NCBI GenBank assembly: GCA_937902945.1
Contig: CALEMD010000042.1
Location: forward strand, 1-24,534
Length of the DNA: 24,534 bases
Direction of reading: 5' to 3'
Source: an uncultured Erysipelotrichaceae bacterium
GTDB taxonomy: Bacteria > Bacillota_I > Bacilli_A > Erysipelotrichales > Erysipelotrichaceae
Positions 1 to 8,380 of the stretch are shown one piece after another. A model generated the notes under the pieces. It ran no database searches. It was not told where the DNA came from and saw only the letters and a list, made by a program, of their open reading frames with translations. Position numbers and translations under genes: made by a program. Position 1 is the stretch's first letter; each line of letters opens with the position of its first letter.

Positions 1-1
1 C

Positions 2-127
2 GGCATCGGTCAGTCCAGACTGTGCATGCTGCTTCTGAATAAGGCGCATGTTGGAGAAGTACAGGCATCTATATGGCCTGAGCAGATGATTGAAGACTGT
101 GAGAAAAACCGAATTCATCTTCTGTAG
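2..127 (+). CDS. C-terminal end of an unidentified protein (partial)
   Basis: An open frame enters from the left edge and stops at TAG 125-127, giving the last 41 residues of a protein. The tail contains GIGQSRLCMLLLNK and ends CEKNRIHLL. I do not recognise the family. It is on the same strand as the activase gene, whose ATG lies only 30 nt downstream with no visible terminator between, so the two are probably co-transcribed. The residue composition (a Gly/Gln/Ser turn followed by a hydrophobic helix) looks like ordinary coding sequence, but no function can be assigned from this fragment. Confidence 0.55.
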   Translation, partial: GIGQSRLCMLLLNKAHVGEVQASIWPEQMIEDCEKNRIHLL

Positions 128-157
128 TACATCTTTGCATGCATTAGGTAAAACTCT

Positions 158-3094
158 ATGAAAAGACTAGGTTTAGATATAGGTTCAACAACAATCAAAT
201 GTGCAGTTCTTGATGAAGAGAACCGCCTGATTTATTCGTGTTATGAAAGACATGCCAGTCATATTCTGGAAAAATGCACAGAATTTCTTCAGAAGATCAG
301 TACTGAATTCAACGATGAAGAGATGTATTTTGCTGTTTCAGGGTCCGCCGGCATGGGATTGGCTGATGGCTGCGGCATCCCTTTTGTGCAGGAAGTCTAC
401 GCCACCCGTCTAGCAGTCAAGAAGAACAATCCAGATACAGACTGCGTTATAGAACTAGGCGGTGAAGACGCAAAGATTCTGTTTTTAAGCAATGGAACTG
501 AGGTCCGAATGAATGGCAGCTGTGCTGGGGGCACGGGTGCATTCATTGATCAGATGTCTACGCTTCTGCATATGCAGCCAGACCAGATGAATACCGCCGC
601 TCATCAGTCTCAGCGCATCTATACAATCGCCTCACGATGCGGCGTATTTGCCAAAAGCGATATACAGCCTCTGATAAATCAAGGTGCTGATCCTTCTGAT
701 ATATCTGCATCTATTTATCAGGCTGTTGTAAATCAGACCATTGCCGGTCTTGCCCAGGGACGCCCTATACAGGGCAATATTCTTTACCTTGGCGGCCCGC
801 TGACATTCTCAGATATGCTGCGTACTCTTTTTGATAAGACATTGAAGATTACAGGCATATGCCCGAATAACAGTCTCTACTATGTTGCCATTGGTGCAGC
901 TCTGTATGCAGATCAGAAAGCAAAGGCTTCAGATTCAGTAAAGTCTCTGCAGAAATATGCAGAAGTTGCCACATATAATTCACTGCCTGCGCTTTTTAAA
1001 GATGAGCAGGATCTTGAGCAATTCCGCAATAGGCATAAAAAAGCTCATGTTCCAACGGTTCCTTTTAAGAATGACAGCGAAAATGTGCATATTGGCATTG
1101 ATGCCGGCAGCACAACAATCAAAGTTGCTGTCATCAATACAGATGGAGAACTGCTGTTTTCAGATTATCAGCCGAACCTTGGCAACCCTGTTCCTCTTGT
1201 CAGAAAGACTCTTCTTTCTCTCTATGAAGCACATCCGAATATCCGCATCGGCAGCGTGTCTGCCACAGGTTACGGCGAGCAGCTGATCCGCAATGCATTT
1301 CACTGTGATTTCGGTATAGTTGAAACAGTTGCACACTGTACTGCCGCAAGGCATTTTCTGCCTGATGTTGATTTCCTGATTGATATCGGCGGCCAGGATA
1401 TGAAATGTCTGAAAATTAAAGACGGTGCCATCAGCGATATCTTTCTCAACGAAGCATGTTCATCAGGATGCGGTTCTTTCCTGCAGACATTTGCTTCTGC
1501 ACTTGGCTATACGCCAGCTGAATTTGCAGCCCTTGGTCTATTGGCAAAGCATCCTGTAGATCTAGGCAGCAGATGCACTGTATTCATGAATTCAAGTGTC
1601 AAGCAGGCACAGAAAGATGGCGCCTGTGTTGAGGATATATCCGCAGGACTTGCAATCTCGGTTGTAAAGAATGCCCTATATAAAGTTATCCGCTGTTCCA
1701 ATGCGGAAGACCTTGGCAGAAAGATTGTAGTGCAGGGAGGAACCTTCTATAACGAAGCGGTTCTTAGAGCTTTTGAAAAAGAAATGGGCATTGATGTTAT
1801 CTGTCCGGATATTTCCGGATTGATGGGTGCCTATGGCTCCGCACTGTACGGCTTAAGCAGAGCAAAGAAAGACATGCACAGTTCCATTCTGAATAAAGAA
1901 CAGCTGGAAAACTTTCAGCATAAGGTTTCCTCTGTCAACTGTCAGGGATGCACCAATCACTGTCTTCTGACTATCAATACATTTGCCAGCGGCAAGCCTT
2001 TCATCTCCGGCAACTGCTGTGACAGGCCTATTACCGGATCTGCCAGTGATGATTCGCTGAATCTGTTCCAATACAAGCTGAATCTTCTCAGAAGCTATAA
2101 ACCAAAAGATGGCACTAGAGGTACAATCGGCATTCCTCTGGTTCTGAATATGTATGAACTATTGCCATTCTGGCATACGTTCTTTACACATCTAGGCTAC
2201 AGAGTTCTAGTATCTCCGCCTTCTTCACGCGAACTTTATACTGAGGGACAGGCCACTATTCCAAGTGATACTGTATGTTTCCCTGCCAAGCTTGCCCATG
2301 GCCATATACACGCCCTAGCACAGATGCATCCGGATTCCATTGTCTATCCATGCATGACAATGAATTTCGATGAAGGTCTTTCTGACAATCACTATAACTG
2401 TCCTGTTGTTGCATACTATCCAGAAGTCCTTGCCGACAACTGCCAAGAACTTGCCAAGATTCCATTTCACCATGAATGCATAGATCTTTCCAATAAAGAA
2501 AAATTCATTAAGCATATTTCAAGTATTGTACATGCCTATGCAAAGAATATAAGCGATGCAGAAATAACAGAAGCCGCAGAAGCCGCCTATGCAGAATACC
2601 ATCATCATATGCAGCAGGTCAGAGACAGAGGACAGGAAATCATTCAAGAGGCAAGAGCTGAGAAACGGCATATCATCATTCTTGCCGGCCGTCCATACCA
2701 TATAGATCCAGAAATCAATCACGGCATCGACAAGCTGATCATTCACCTGAATGCCGCTGTTATAACGGAAGCATCTGTCTCCGATCTATCTGTGAATGAG
2801 CATACCGATGTTCTCAACCAGTGGACATATCATGCCCGCTTATACGCTGCCGCTCGATACTGCACAAAGCAGTCAGACATGGACTTAGTGCAGCTTGTAT
2901 CTTTTGGATGCGGTCTGGATGCTATTACAGCCGACGAAACACGATCCATACTGGAGAACGGAAACAAGCTGTATACCCAGCTGAAAATTGATGAAATCAC
3001 CAATCTTGGAGCTGTAGGAATCCGCTTGAGAAGTCTGTTTGCGGCATTGGATGAAAGAGAAATAGCAAACCAGGAGAAATCCCATGGAATATAA
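158..3094 (+). CDS. Two-module acyl-CoA dehydratase activase (2-hydroxyglutaryl-CoA dehydratase activator family)
   Basis: This 978-residue protein has two tandem BadF/BadG/HgdC-type ASKHA ATPase modules followed by a DUF2229-like region. Module 1 has the phosphate-binding DIGSTT at residues 7-12, GGEDAK near 100, and cysteines C122 and C161 (in GSCAGGTG and SRCGVF). Module 2 repeats this with DAGSTT from residue 315, GGQDMK, and C434 and C473. Both cysteine pairs are 39 residues apart, the spacing used in HgdC to hold a [4Fe-4S] cluster between two subunits. A further cluster-like set (C595, C598, C602, C620, C621) precedes the DUF2229 part. Family members use ATP hydrolysis to push low-potential electrons into a dehydratase or reductase partner in the cytoplasm; the substrate of this large subtype is unknown. 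The start is the only ATG fitting the first ATPase motif, with a weak TAGGT ribosome site. The end overlaps the next gene by 11 nt. Confidence 0.88.
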   Translation: MKRLGLDIGSTTIKCAVLDEENRLIYSCYERHASHILEKCTEFLQKISTEFNDEEMYFAVSGSAGMGLADGCGIPFVQEVYATRLAVKKNNPDTDCVIELGGEDAKILFLSNGTEVRMNGSCAGGTGAFIDQMSTLLHMQPDQMNTAAHQSQRIYTIASRCGVFAKSDIQPLINQGADPSDISASIYQAVVNQTIAGLAQGRPIQGNILYLGGPLTFSDMLRTLFDKTLKITGICPNNSLYYVAIGAALYADQKAKASDSVKSLQKYAEVATYNSLPALFKDEQDLEQFRNRHKKAHVPTVPFKNDSENVHIGIDAGSTTIKVAVINTDGELLFSDYQPNLGNPVPLVRKTLLSLYEAHPNIRIGSVSATGYGEQLIRNAFHCDFGIVETVAHCTAARHFLPDVDFLIDIGGQDMKCLKIKDGAISDIFLNEACSSGCGSFLQTFASALGYTPAEFAALGLLAKHPVDLGSRCTVFMNSSVKQAQKDGACVEDISAGLAISVVKNALYKVIRCSNAEDLGRKIVVQGGTFYNEAVLRAFEKEMGIDVICPDISGLMGAYGSALYGLSRAKKDMHSSILNKEQLENFQHKVSSVNCQGCTNHCLLTINTFASGKPFISGNCCDRPITGSASDDSLNLFQYKLNLLRSYKPKDGTRGTIGIPLVLNMYELLPFWHTFFTHLGYRVLVSPPSSRELYTEGQATIPSDTVCFPAKLAHGHIHALAQMHPDSIVYPCMTMNFDEGLSDNHYNCPVVAYYPEVLADNCQELAKIPFHHECIDLSNKEKFIKHISSIVHAYAKNISDAEITEAAEAAYAEYHHHMQQVRDRGQEIIQEARAEKRHIIILAGRPYHIDPEINHGIDKLIIHLNAAVITEASVSDLSVNEHTDVLNQWTYHARLYAAARYCTKQSDMDLVQLVSFGCGLDAITADETRSILENGNKLYTQLKIDEITNLGAVGIRLRSLFAALDEREIANQEKSHGI

Positions 3095-4346
3095 GACACC
3101 CTATTTCACACAAGATATGATCAAGGATTATACAATCCTTCTTCCGAATATGGCTGTAACCCAGTTTTCTTTAGTGAAAGCTGTCTTTCAGAGTGAAGGA
3201 TACCATGTAGAAATCCTCAGCAGTTCCGGCCGTGAAGTTGCCCAGAGGGGTCTGAAATATGTCAACAACGATACATGCTATCCAGCTCTGGTTGTCATTG
3301 GGCAGTTCATCAACGCATTAGACAGCGGCAAATATGATCTCAAGCACACCGCTCTAGCCATCACGCAGACCGGAGGCGGATGCCGGGCCAGCAACTATCT
3401 GAAACTGCTGCGCAAAGCACTTGTTCAGGCAGGATATGGATATATTCCCGTTGCCTCAATCAACTTCTCCTCTCTGGAGAAGGAAAGCAGTCTGCATTTT
3501 TCTCTTCGCTTTGGAATGAAGTCACTTGCGGCGGTATTCTATGGCGATCTATTGGTCGCACTGCGCAATCAGATCTATCCCTATGAAATTCATAAGGGAG
3601 ATGCAGATGCCAAAGTAAAGAAATGGCAGGATATCTATGCACAGTGGATGATTGACAATCACAATTACTACATACCCGTCATCAAGAAAAACTGCCGGAA
3701 AATCATTGAAGACTTCTCCTCTATTCCTGTCAGCAGAACAAAGAAGGTCAAAGTGGGTATCGTCGGTGAAATATATGTAAAGTTTTCACCTCTAGGCAAT
3801 AACAATCTGCAGAATTTCCTTGAATCACAGGACTGTGAAGTCAATGTTCCAGGCCTGCTTGGATTTGTTGAATACTGTATTGCCAATCAGTTCATTGATG
3901 TAGATCTCTATGGCGGTTCTAAGACCAAACGCAATCTTGCCCATCTTGGAATACGTCTATTAGACAATATCAACGGCTTCATTGAAAAAGAAATGAAGAA
4001 ACATGGATACTTCTGGCCAGGTCCATTCAAGGAAATGCTTGAAAAACCAAAAGGCATTGTATCAGTAGGCGTCAAGATGGGGGAAGGCTGGCTACTGCCG
4101 GCTGAAATGATTGAACTGATACAGAATGGCTACAGCAATATTGTCTGCGCACAGCCATTTGGGTGTCTGCCCAATCACATTGTCGGCAAAGGTGTAATCT
4201 CTAAGATACGCAGTCTCTATCCTGAAAGCAACATCACTCCAATTGACTATGATGCAAGTGCTACCAAGGTCAATCAGGAAAACCGCATTAAACTGATGCT
4301 TGCTATTGCAAGAGAGCGTCTGAACGAAAGCACTTCTGATCAGTGA
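3084..4346 (+). CDS. 2-hydroxyacyl-CoA dehydratase component-like protein, partner of the activase
   Basis: This 420-residue protein resembles the HgdB/FldC-like 2-hydroxyacyl-CoA dehydratase fold that normally forms the C-terminal part of large (about 1,400-residue) activase-related proteins. Conserved cysteines sit in NNDTCYP, TGGGCRASNY and CAQPFGCLPNH, consistent with iron-sulfur cluster ligands that receive electrons from the activase. Here it is a separate gene. The ATG lies inside the end of the upstream frame, 7 nt after an AGGAG ribosome site, so translation is probably coupled and the two proteins are likely made in equal amounts. Its substrate cannot be predicted. It ends just before a strong intrinsic terminator. 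Confidence 0.85.
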   Translation: MEYKTPYFTQDMIKDYTILLPNMAVTQFSLVKAVFQSEGYHVEILSSSGREVAQRGLKYVNNDTCYPALVVIGQFINALDSGKYDLKHTALAITQTGGGCRASNYLKLLRKALVQAGYGYIPVASINFSSLEKESSLHFSLRFGMKSLAAVFYGDLLVALRNQIYPYEIHKGDADAKVKKWQDIYAQWMIDNHNYYIPVIKKNCRKIIEDFSSIPVSRTKKVKVGIVGEIYVKFSPLGNNNLQNFLESQDCEVNVPGLLGFVEYCIANQFIDVDLYGGSKTKRNLAHLGIRLLDNINGFIEKEMKKHGYFWPGPFKEMLEKPKGIVSVGVKMGEGWLLPAEMIELIQNGYSNIVCAQPFGCLPNHIVGKGVISKIRSLYPESNITPIDYDASATKVNQENRIKLMLAIARERLNESTSDQ

Positions 4347-4347
4347 T

Positions 4348-4376
4348 AAAAATCTGTCTCACGAAGACAGATTTTT
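4348..4376 (+). terminator. Intrinsic terminator of the activase/dehydratase pair
   Basis: A perfect 12-bp inverted repeat (AAAAATCTGTCT at 4348-4359, its complement at 4365-4376) with a 5-nt loop CACGA ends in TTTTT, two bases after the TGA stop. It is the clearest terminator in the window. Confidence 0.88.
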
Positions 4377-4438
4377 CTTACTCCTGAATTCTTTCACTGA
4401 GCGCGATAAGAATGCATGCATAATTCATTCAGCAAATG

Positions 4439-4479
4439 AAAAAGATCCGCTCTGGACGAATTGTCCATTGCGGATCTTT
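4439..4479 (-). terminator. Intrinsic terminator downstream of rpoC
   Basis: AAAGATCCGC at 4441-4450 pairs with 4470-4479, and an inner GGAC/GTCC stem (4454-4457, 4463-4466) extends the hairpin. On the minus strand the stem is followed by TTTTT. It closes the rpoBC transcript at the convergent junction. Confidence 0.75.
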
Positions 4480-4485
4480 ATGTGT

Positions 4486-6996
4486 TTACTGCTGATCTTC
4501 TGTATCTTTTTCAGCTGTTTCAGGTTCAGCTGCAGTATCCTCTGCGGAATCAATATCATCCGCTTCAGTATCTTCTGCATCATCGCCATCCTTAGTGCCG
4601 TTCTTAGTAACATCATCAGGCAGCTTAGCCTGTGTTGCTTCTAGAAGTGCAGCCGCTTTAGCACGGCGCTCTTCTTTGAACTGTTCAGCTTTCTCAAGAA
4701 TCAGATCTGTAGTTTCACGGTGGAAATCCAGTCTGCCGGTTCCTGCTGGAATCAGCTTACCGATAATAACGTTTTCTTTCAGACCGCTGAGATGGTCAAC
4801 TTTGCCTCTTACAGCAGCATCTGTCAGTACACGTGTTGTTTCCTGGAAGCTTGCGGCTGACAGGAATGAATCAGTCTCAACTGCAGACTTGGAAATACCA
4901 AGCAGGATCGGACGGTACTCAGCTGGAATCTTATCTTCATCCAGCAGTTTCTCGTTGATTGCATCCATGTGTGAATAGCTCAATGTCTGACCTGCACTCA
5001 ATCCGGAATCGCCGCTGTCAGTAACAATGACCTTCTTCATCATCTGCTTGATCATAACTTCCAGATGCTTATCGGAAATATCAATGCTCTGTGCTGCGTA
5101 TACCTTCTTGACTTCTTTCAGGATATACTCCTGAACAGCTCTGACACCTGCTACCTCAAGAAGTTCTTTCGGTGCAATCTGCCCTTCAGTCAGCTTTTCT
5201 CCGGCAGTAACTTTCGTTCCAACCTTCATCCAGCTGCGTACATTCTGAGTCAGATCGCACTTATGAGCAATTGTCTCTGTACCATTGGATACAGTGACAA
5301 CTCTTCCAGTATGGTCTTCCTGATCATGAATATCTGTAATCTCACCATCAATCTTCGCAATGACTGCGACTCTCTTCGGTGAACGTGCTTCAAACAGTTC
5401 TTCTACACGAGGCAGACCCTGTGTAATATCGCCTTCGTTACCTGTTGCAACACCTCCGGTATGGAAGTTGCGCATGGTCAGCTGTGTGCCTGGTTCTCCG
5501 ATAGCCTGAGCAGCCATGATACCAACTGCTTCACCATTCTCTACTGGATTGCCTGTAGCCATATTTCTGCCATAGCATTTGCGGCAGATGCCGTTCTTGC
5601 ATTCGCAGGTAAATACATTGCGGATATAAGCCTGTTTTACACCGGCATCAACTGCTTTCTTTGCCAATGCATCTGTTACATATGTATTTGCCTCGACAAT
5701 CACTTCTCCAGATTCTGGATCCAGAATCGGCTGCTGTGTATATCTTCCGGCAATACGGTCAATGAATTTTTCAATATTGGAATTGTTCCTCTGGTCAACA
5801 ATATCTTCAACCAGATATCCCTTTTCTGTTCCGCAGTCTTCTTCGCTGATGATGACTTCCTGAGCAACATCGACCAATCTTCTAGTCAGATATCCTGATT
5901 CAGCAGTCTTCAATGCAGTATCTGTAAGACCTTTGCGAACGCCGTGAGTTGAGATAAAGAACTCGGACACGGACATTCCTTCACGGAAGCATGAGTAGAT
6001 AGGGACTTCAATAACGGAAGGCTGATATTCCTTGCGGCTCTTAGACTGAGTAGGACGTGCCATCAGTCCGCGCATGCCGGCAAGCTGGGTGAAGTGGTTC
6101 TTGTTTCCACGGGCACCGGATACAGCCATCATGTTGATAGGATTCATACGCGGCAGTGATTTCATCAAAGCATCACCGACATCGTTCTTAACCTGATCCC
6201 ACAATGCTGAGAACGCACGTTCCCATTCCTGCGGAGTCAAGAGACCTCTGTCTCTGAGTTCATTCAGCTGGTTAGCCTTGAGTTTTCCTGCATCAACGAG
6301 TTCATCCTTGCCTGGAGCTACGTTGATATCGCTCAGTGATACTGTCATGCCGGCTGTTGTTGAATACAGATAGCCCATATCCTTCAGACGGTCAAGAATA
6401 TCACTTGTACCATGTATGTTATAGCGATCGAATACTTCTGCAATCAGATTTCCCAAGTCCTTCTTCTTGAATTCCGGAGTGATAGGACGGCTCTTGATCT
6501 CTTTGACTAGATCTGTCCCCATCGGTACAAAATCATCATCCGGTGTATTCTTCAGAGTTTCCGGAGTTACCTTGTTCAGGTAAGGGAAGTCTGCAGGGAA
6601 TGTTTCATTGAAGATAATCTTTCCGACTGATGTCAAGAGATAGCAGCTGTTCTGCTTTTCTGTAAAGCAGCTCTTATGCAGAGTTGCGGCCGGAATAGCA
6701 ATACGGGTATGCAGATGCACAGAACCTGTCTGATATGCCATCAGAACTTCATCGACATTCTTGAACAGATGTCCTTCGTTTGCGCCAAAGCGTCTTGCTT
6801 TTTCAGCTTCCTGGTTCATGCCAAGCTTCTCAAAGCGTTCTGCTTTCTGATTGAACTCTTCCTGTGTCTCTTCCATGTTCAGATAGAAGTTTCCCAGTAC
6901 CAAGTCCTGTCCTGGAGTAACGATAGGTTTGCCATCTTTAGGACCCAGAATGTTATTGCTGCCAAGCATCAATACTTCTGTTTCTGCTCTAGCCAT
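4486..6996 (-). CDS. rpoC: RNA polymerase beta' subunit, C-terminal part (rpoC frame interrupted)
   Basis: This 836-residue frame carries the C-terminal two thirds of beta'. It begins at the conserved segment just after the catalytic loop (MLGSNNIL, PKDGKPIVTP). Next come the bridge helix region (GARGNKNHFTQLAGMRGLMA), the second zinc site (Cys in EEDCGTEKG, then CECKNGICRKC) and the trigger loop (GIMAAQAIGEPGTQLTMRN), with the usual C-terminal domain after these. It ends in a roughly 45-residue Asp/Glu-rich tail. The bridge-helix flank has a short extra loop (TQSKSRKEYQP) relative to E. coli. Homology actually starts upstream of this ATG, at CCA 7006-7008 (PLGE), where the frame runs into a TGA. 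The ATG is preceded directly by AGGTGAG with no spacer, so independent translation is doubtful. With the upstream fragment it forms one interrupted rpoC spanning 4486-8366. Confidence 0.9.
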   Translation of the reverse strand: MARAETEVLMLGSNNILGPKDGKPIVTPGQDLVLGNFYLNMEETQEEFNQKAERFEKLGMNQEAEKARRFGANEGHLFKNVDEVLMAYQTGSVHLHTRIAIPAATLHKSCFTEKQNSCYLLTSVGKIIFNETFPADFPYLNKVTPETLKNTPDDDFVPMGTDLVKEIKSRPITPEFKKKDLGNLIAEVFDRYNIHGTSDILDRLKDMGYLYSTTAGMTVSLSDINVAPGKDELVDAGKLKANQLNELRDRGLLTPQEWERAFSALWDQVKNDVGDALMKSLPRMNPINMMAVSGARGNKNHFTQLAGMRGLMARPTQSKSRKEYQPSVIEVPIYSCFREGMSVSEFFISTHGVRKGLTDTALKTAESGYLTRRLVDVAQEVIISEEDCGTEKGYLVEDIVDQRNNSNIEKFIDRIAGRYTQQPILDPESGEVIVEANTYVTDALAKKAVDAGVKQAYIRNVFTCECKNGICRKCYGRNMATGNPVENGEAVGIMAAQAIGEPGTQLTMRNFHTGGVATGNEGDITQGLPRVEELFEARSPKRVAVIAKIDGEITDIHDQEDHTGRVVTVSNGTETIAHKCDLTQNVRSWMKVGTKVTAGEKLTEGQIAPKELLEVAGVRAVQEYILKEVKKVYAAQSIDISDKHLEVMIKQMMKKVIVTDSGDSGLSAGQTLSYSHMDAINEKLLDEDKIPAEYRPILLGISKSAVETDSFLSAASFQETTRVLTDAAVRGKVDHLSGLKENVIIGKLIPAGTGRLDFHRETTDLILEKAEQFKEERRAKAAALLEATQAKLPDDVTKNGTKDGDDAEDTEADDIDSAEDTAAEPETAEKDTEDQQ

Positions 6997-7010
6997 CTCA
7001 CCTAATGGTC
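6994..7010 (-). other. Junction of the rpoC interruption (probable 19-nt deletion)
   Basis: On the minus strand the sequence runs GATGGTGACCATTAGGTGAG and then ATGGCTAGAGCA. Reading in the upstream frame gives DGD-H-stop. Reading from CCA in the other frame gives PLGEMARAE, the normal continuation after QMAVHV. Restoring GAC + six codons (QMAVHV) + CCA requires exactly 19 nt and brings the two frames back together. A CCA would flank the missing segment on both sides, which fits a microhomology deletion or an assembly collapse. Confidence 0.8.
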
Positions 7011-8366
7011 ACCATCAAAGTCTGCATTGAATGCTGGGCAGACCAATGGATGGACACGGATTGCACGTCCTTCTATCAGTTTCGGGAAGAATGACTGAAT
7101 ACCAAGTCTATGCAGTGTCGGTGCACGGTTCAGGAATACAGGGTGGTTGGCAATAATTTCTTCCACAACATCCCATACACGTGAATCCTGACGCTCAATC
7201 AGCTTCTCGGCAGTCTTTGGATTTGCTGCAATCTGCTGGTTGACCAGTTCATTGATTACAAATGGTTTATACAGCTGTATTGCCATCTCTTTCGGCAATC
7301 CGCACTGACTCATCTTAAGAGTAGGTCCGATTGCAATAACCGAACGTCCTGAGAAGTCTACACGTTTGCCTAACAGGTTCTGACGGAAACGTCCCTGCTT
7401 GCCTTTCAGGCTGTGAGACAGAGACTTCAGAGCTCTTCCTCCAGCACCTGTAATCGGCTTGCTGCGGCGTCCGTTATCAATCAGAGCATCTACAGATTCC
7501 TGAAGCATACGCTTTTCGTTCTGCACGATAATAGCAGGTGTGCCCAGTTCCAATAGTTTCTTCAAACGGTTGTTGCGGGTAATAACACGGCGGTAAAGAT
7601 CATTCAGATCGCTTGTCGCAAATCTGCCGCCATCGAGCTGCAGCATAGGTCTTAAGTCTGGCGGAATAACCGGCAGAACTGTCAGTACCATCCACTCCGG
7701 CTTGTTGTCGGAATTGCGGAATGCTTCAACTGTTTCCAGACGCTTGATCAGCTTCTTGCGCTTATCGCCGTTTGCCTTCTCAAGTTCTTTCAGAATTTCC
7801 TTATAGTCTTTTTCAAGGTCAGCCTTTTCCAATAGAGTCTTTACCGCTTCAGCACCCGTCTGAGCAGTGAAGCTGCCCGGTCCGTAGATTGCTGTATTTT
7901 CACGGTATTCCTTTTCGGAAAGAATCTGCTTGTATTCAAGTTTCGTATCGCCTGGATCAGTTACAATCCAGGATACGAAGTATACAACTTCCTCCAGCTG
8001 TTTCGGAGGTACATTGAGCAATAGGCTCATGCGTGACGGAATGCCGCGCAGATACCAGATATGTGTAACAGGTGCTGCCAGCTCAATATGTCCCATACGC
8101 TCACGGCGTACAGAAGACTTGGTAATTTCTACTCCGCATCGATCGCAGACTAAACCCTGATAGCGGATTTTCTTATACTTCCCGCAGGCACATTCCCAGT
8201 CTTTTGTCGGACCGAAAATACGCTCGCAGAAGAGTCCGTCTCTCTCTGGCTTCTGTGACCGATAGTTGATAGTCTCTGGCTTCTTAACTTCTCCATATGA
8301 CCATTCACGGATTCTTTCAGGTGATGCCAGGCCTACTTTCATTGCACTGAATTCATTGATATTCAT
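7002..8366 (-). CDS. rpoC: RNA polymerase beta' subunit, N-terminal part (rpoC frame interrupted)
   Basis: This 454-residue frame is the N-terminal third of beta'. It has the first zinc site (C59, C61, C74, C77), the clamp and lid region, GRFRQNLLGKRVDFSGRSVI, and the catalytic loop ending FNADFDGD, with all three magnesium-binding aspartates. It then reads His and a TAG stop at 7002-7004. Beta' normally continues QMAVHV here, then about 800 more residues. The gene starts 14 nt after the rpoB stop, with an AGGAGG site about 10 nt upstream of the ATG, as expected for a co-transcribed rpoBC pair. The fragment cannot form an active polymerase alone. Identity is certain; whether the interruption is real is not. 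Confidence 0.92.
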   Translation of the reverse strand: MNINEFSAMKVGLASPERIREWSYGEVKKPETINYRSQKPERDGLFCERIFGPTKDWECACGKYKKIRYQGLVCDRCGVEITKSSVRRERMGHIELAAPVTHIWYLRGIPSRMSLLLNVPPKQLEEVVYFVSWIVTDPGDTKLEYKQILSEKEYRENTAIYGPGSFTAQTGAEAVKTLLEKADLEKDYKEILKELEKANGDKRKKLIKRLETVEAFRNSDNKPEWMVLTVLPVIPPDLRPMLQLDGGRFATSDLNDLYRRVITRNNRLKKLLELGTPAIIVQNEKRMLQESVDALIDNGRRSKPITGAGGRALKSLSHSLKGKQGRFRQNLLGKRVDFSGRSVIAIGPTLKMSQCGLPKEMAIQLYKPFVINELVNQQIAANPKTAEKLIERQDSRVWDVVEEIIANHPVFLNRAPTLHRLGIQSFFPKLIEGRAIRVHPLVCPAFNADFDGDH

Positions 8367-8380
8367 CCTGCGGCACCCTC

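Noticed and set aside
7002..7016. Programmed ribosomal frameshift joining the two rpoC frames
   Set aside because: A -1 shift at GAC would join the frames but still omit QMAVHV. There is no slippery heptamer and no evident downstream pseudoknot.
6985..7025. Intein, intron or insertion-element scar in rpoC
   Set aside because: Nothing is inserted; sequence is missing. No terminal repeats, splice motifs or target duplications are present.
4486..8366. A natural rpoC1/rpoC2-type split of beta'
   Set aside because: Natural splits preserve all conserved residues and lie outside the catalytic loop. Here the highly conserved QMAVHV is missing and the second ATG has no spaced ribosome site.
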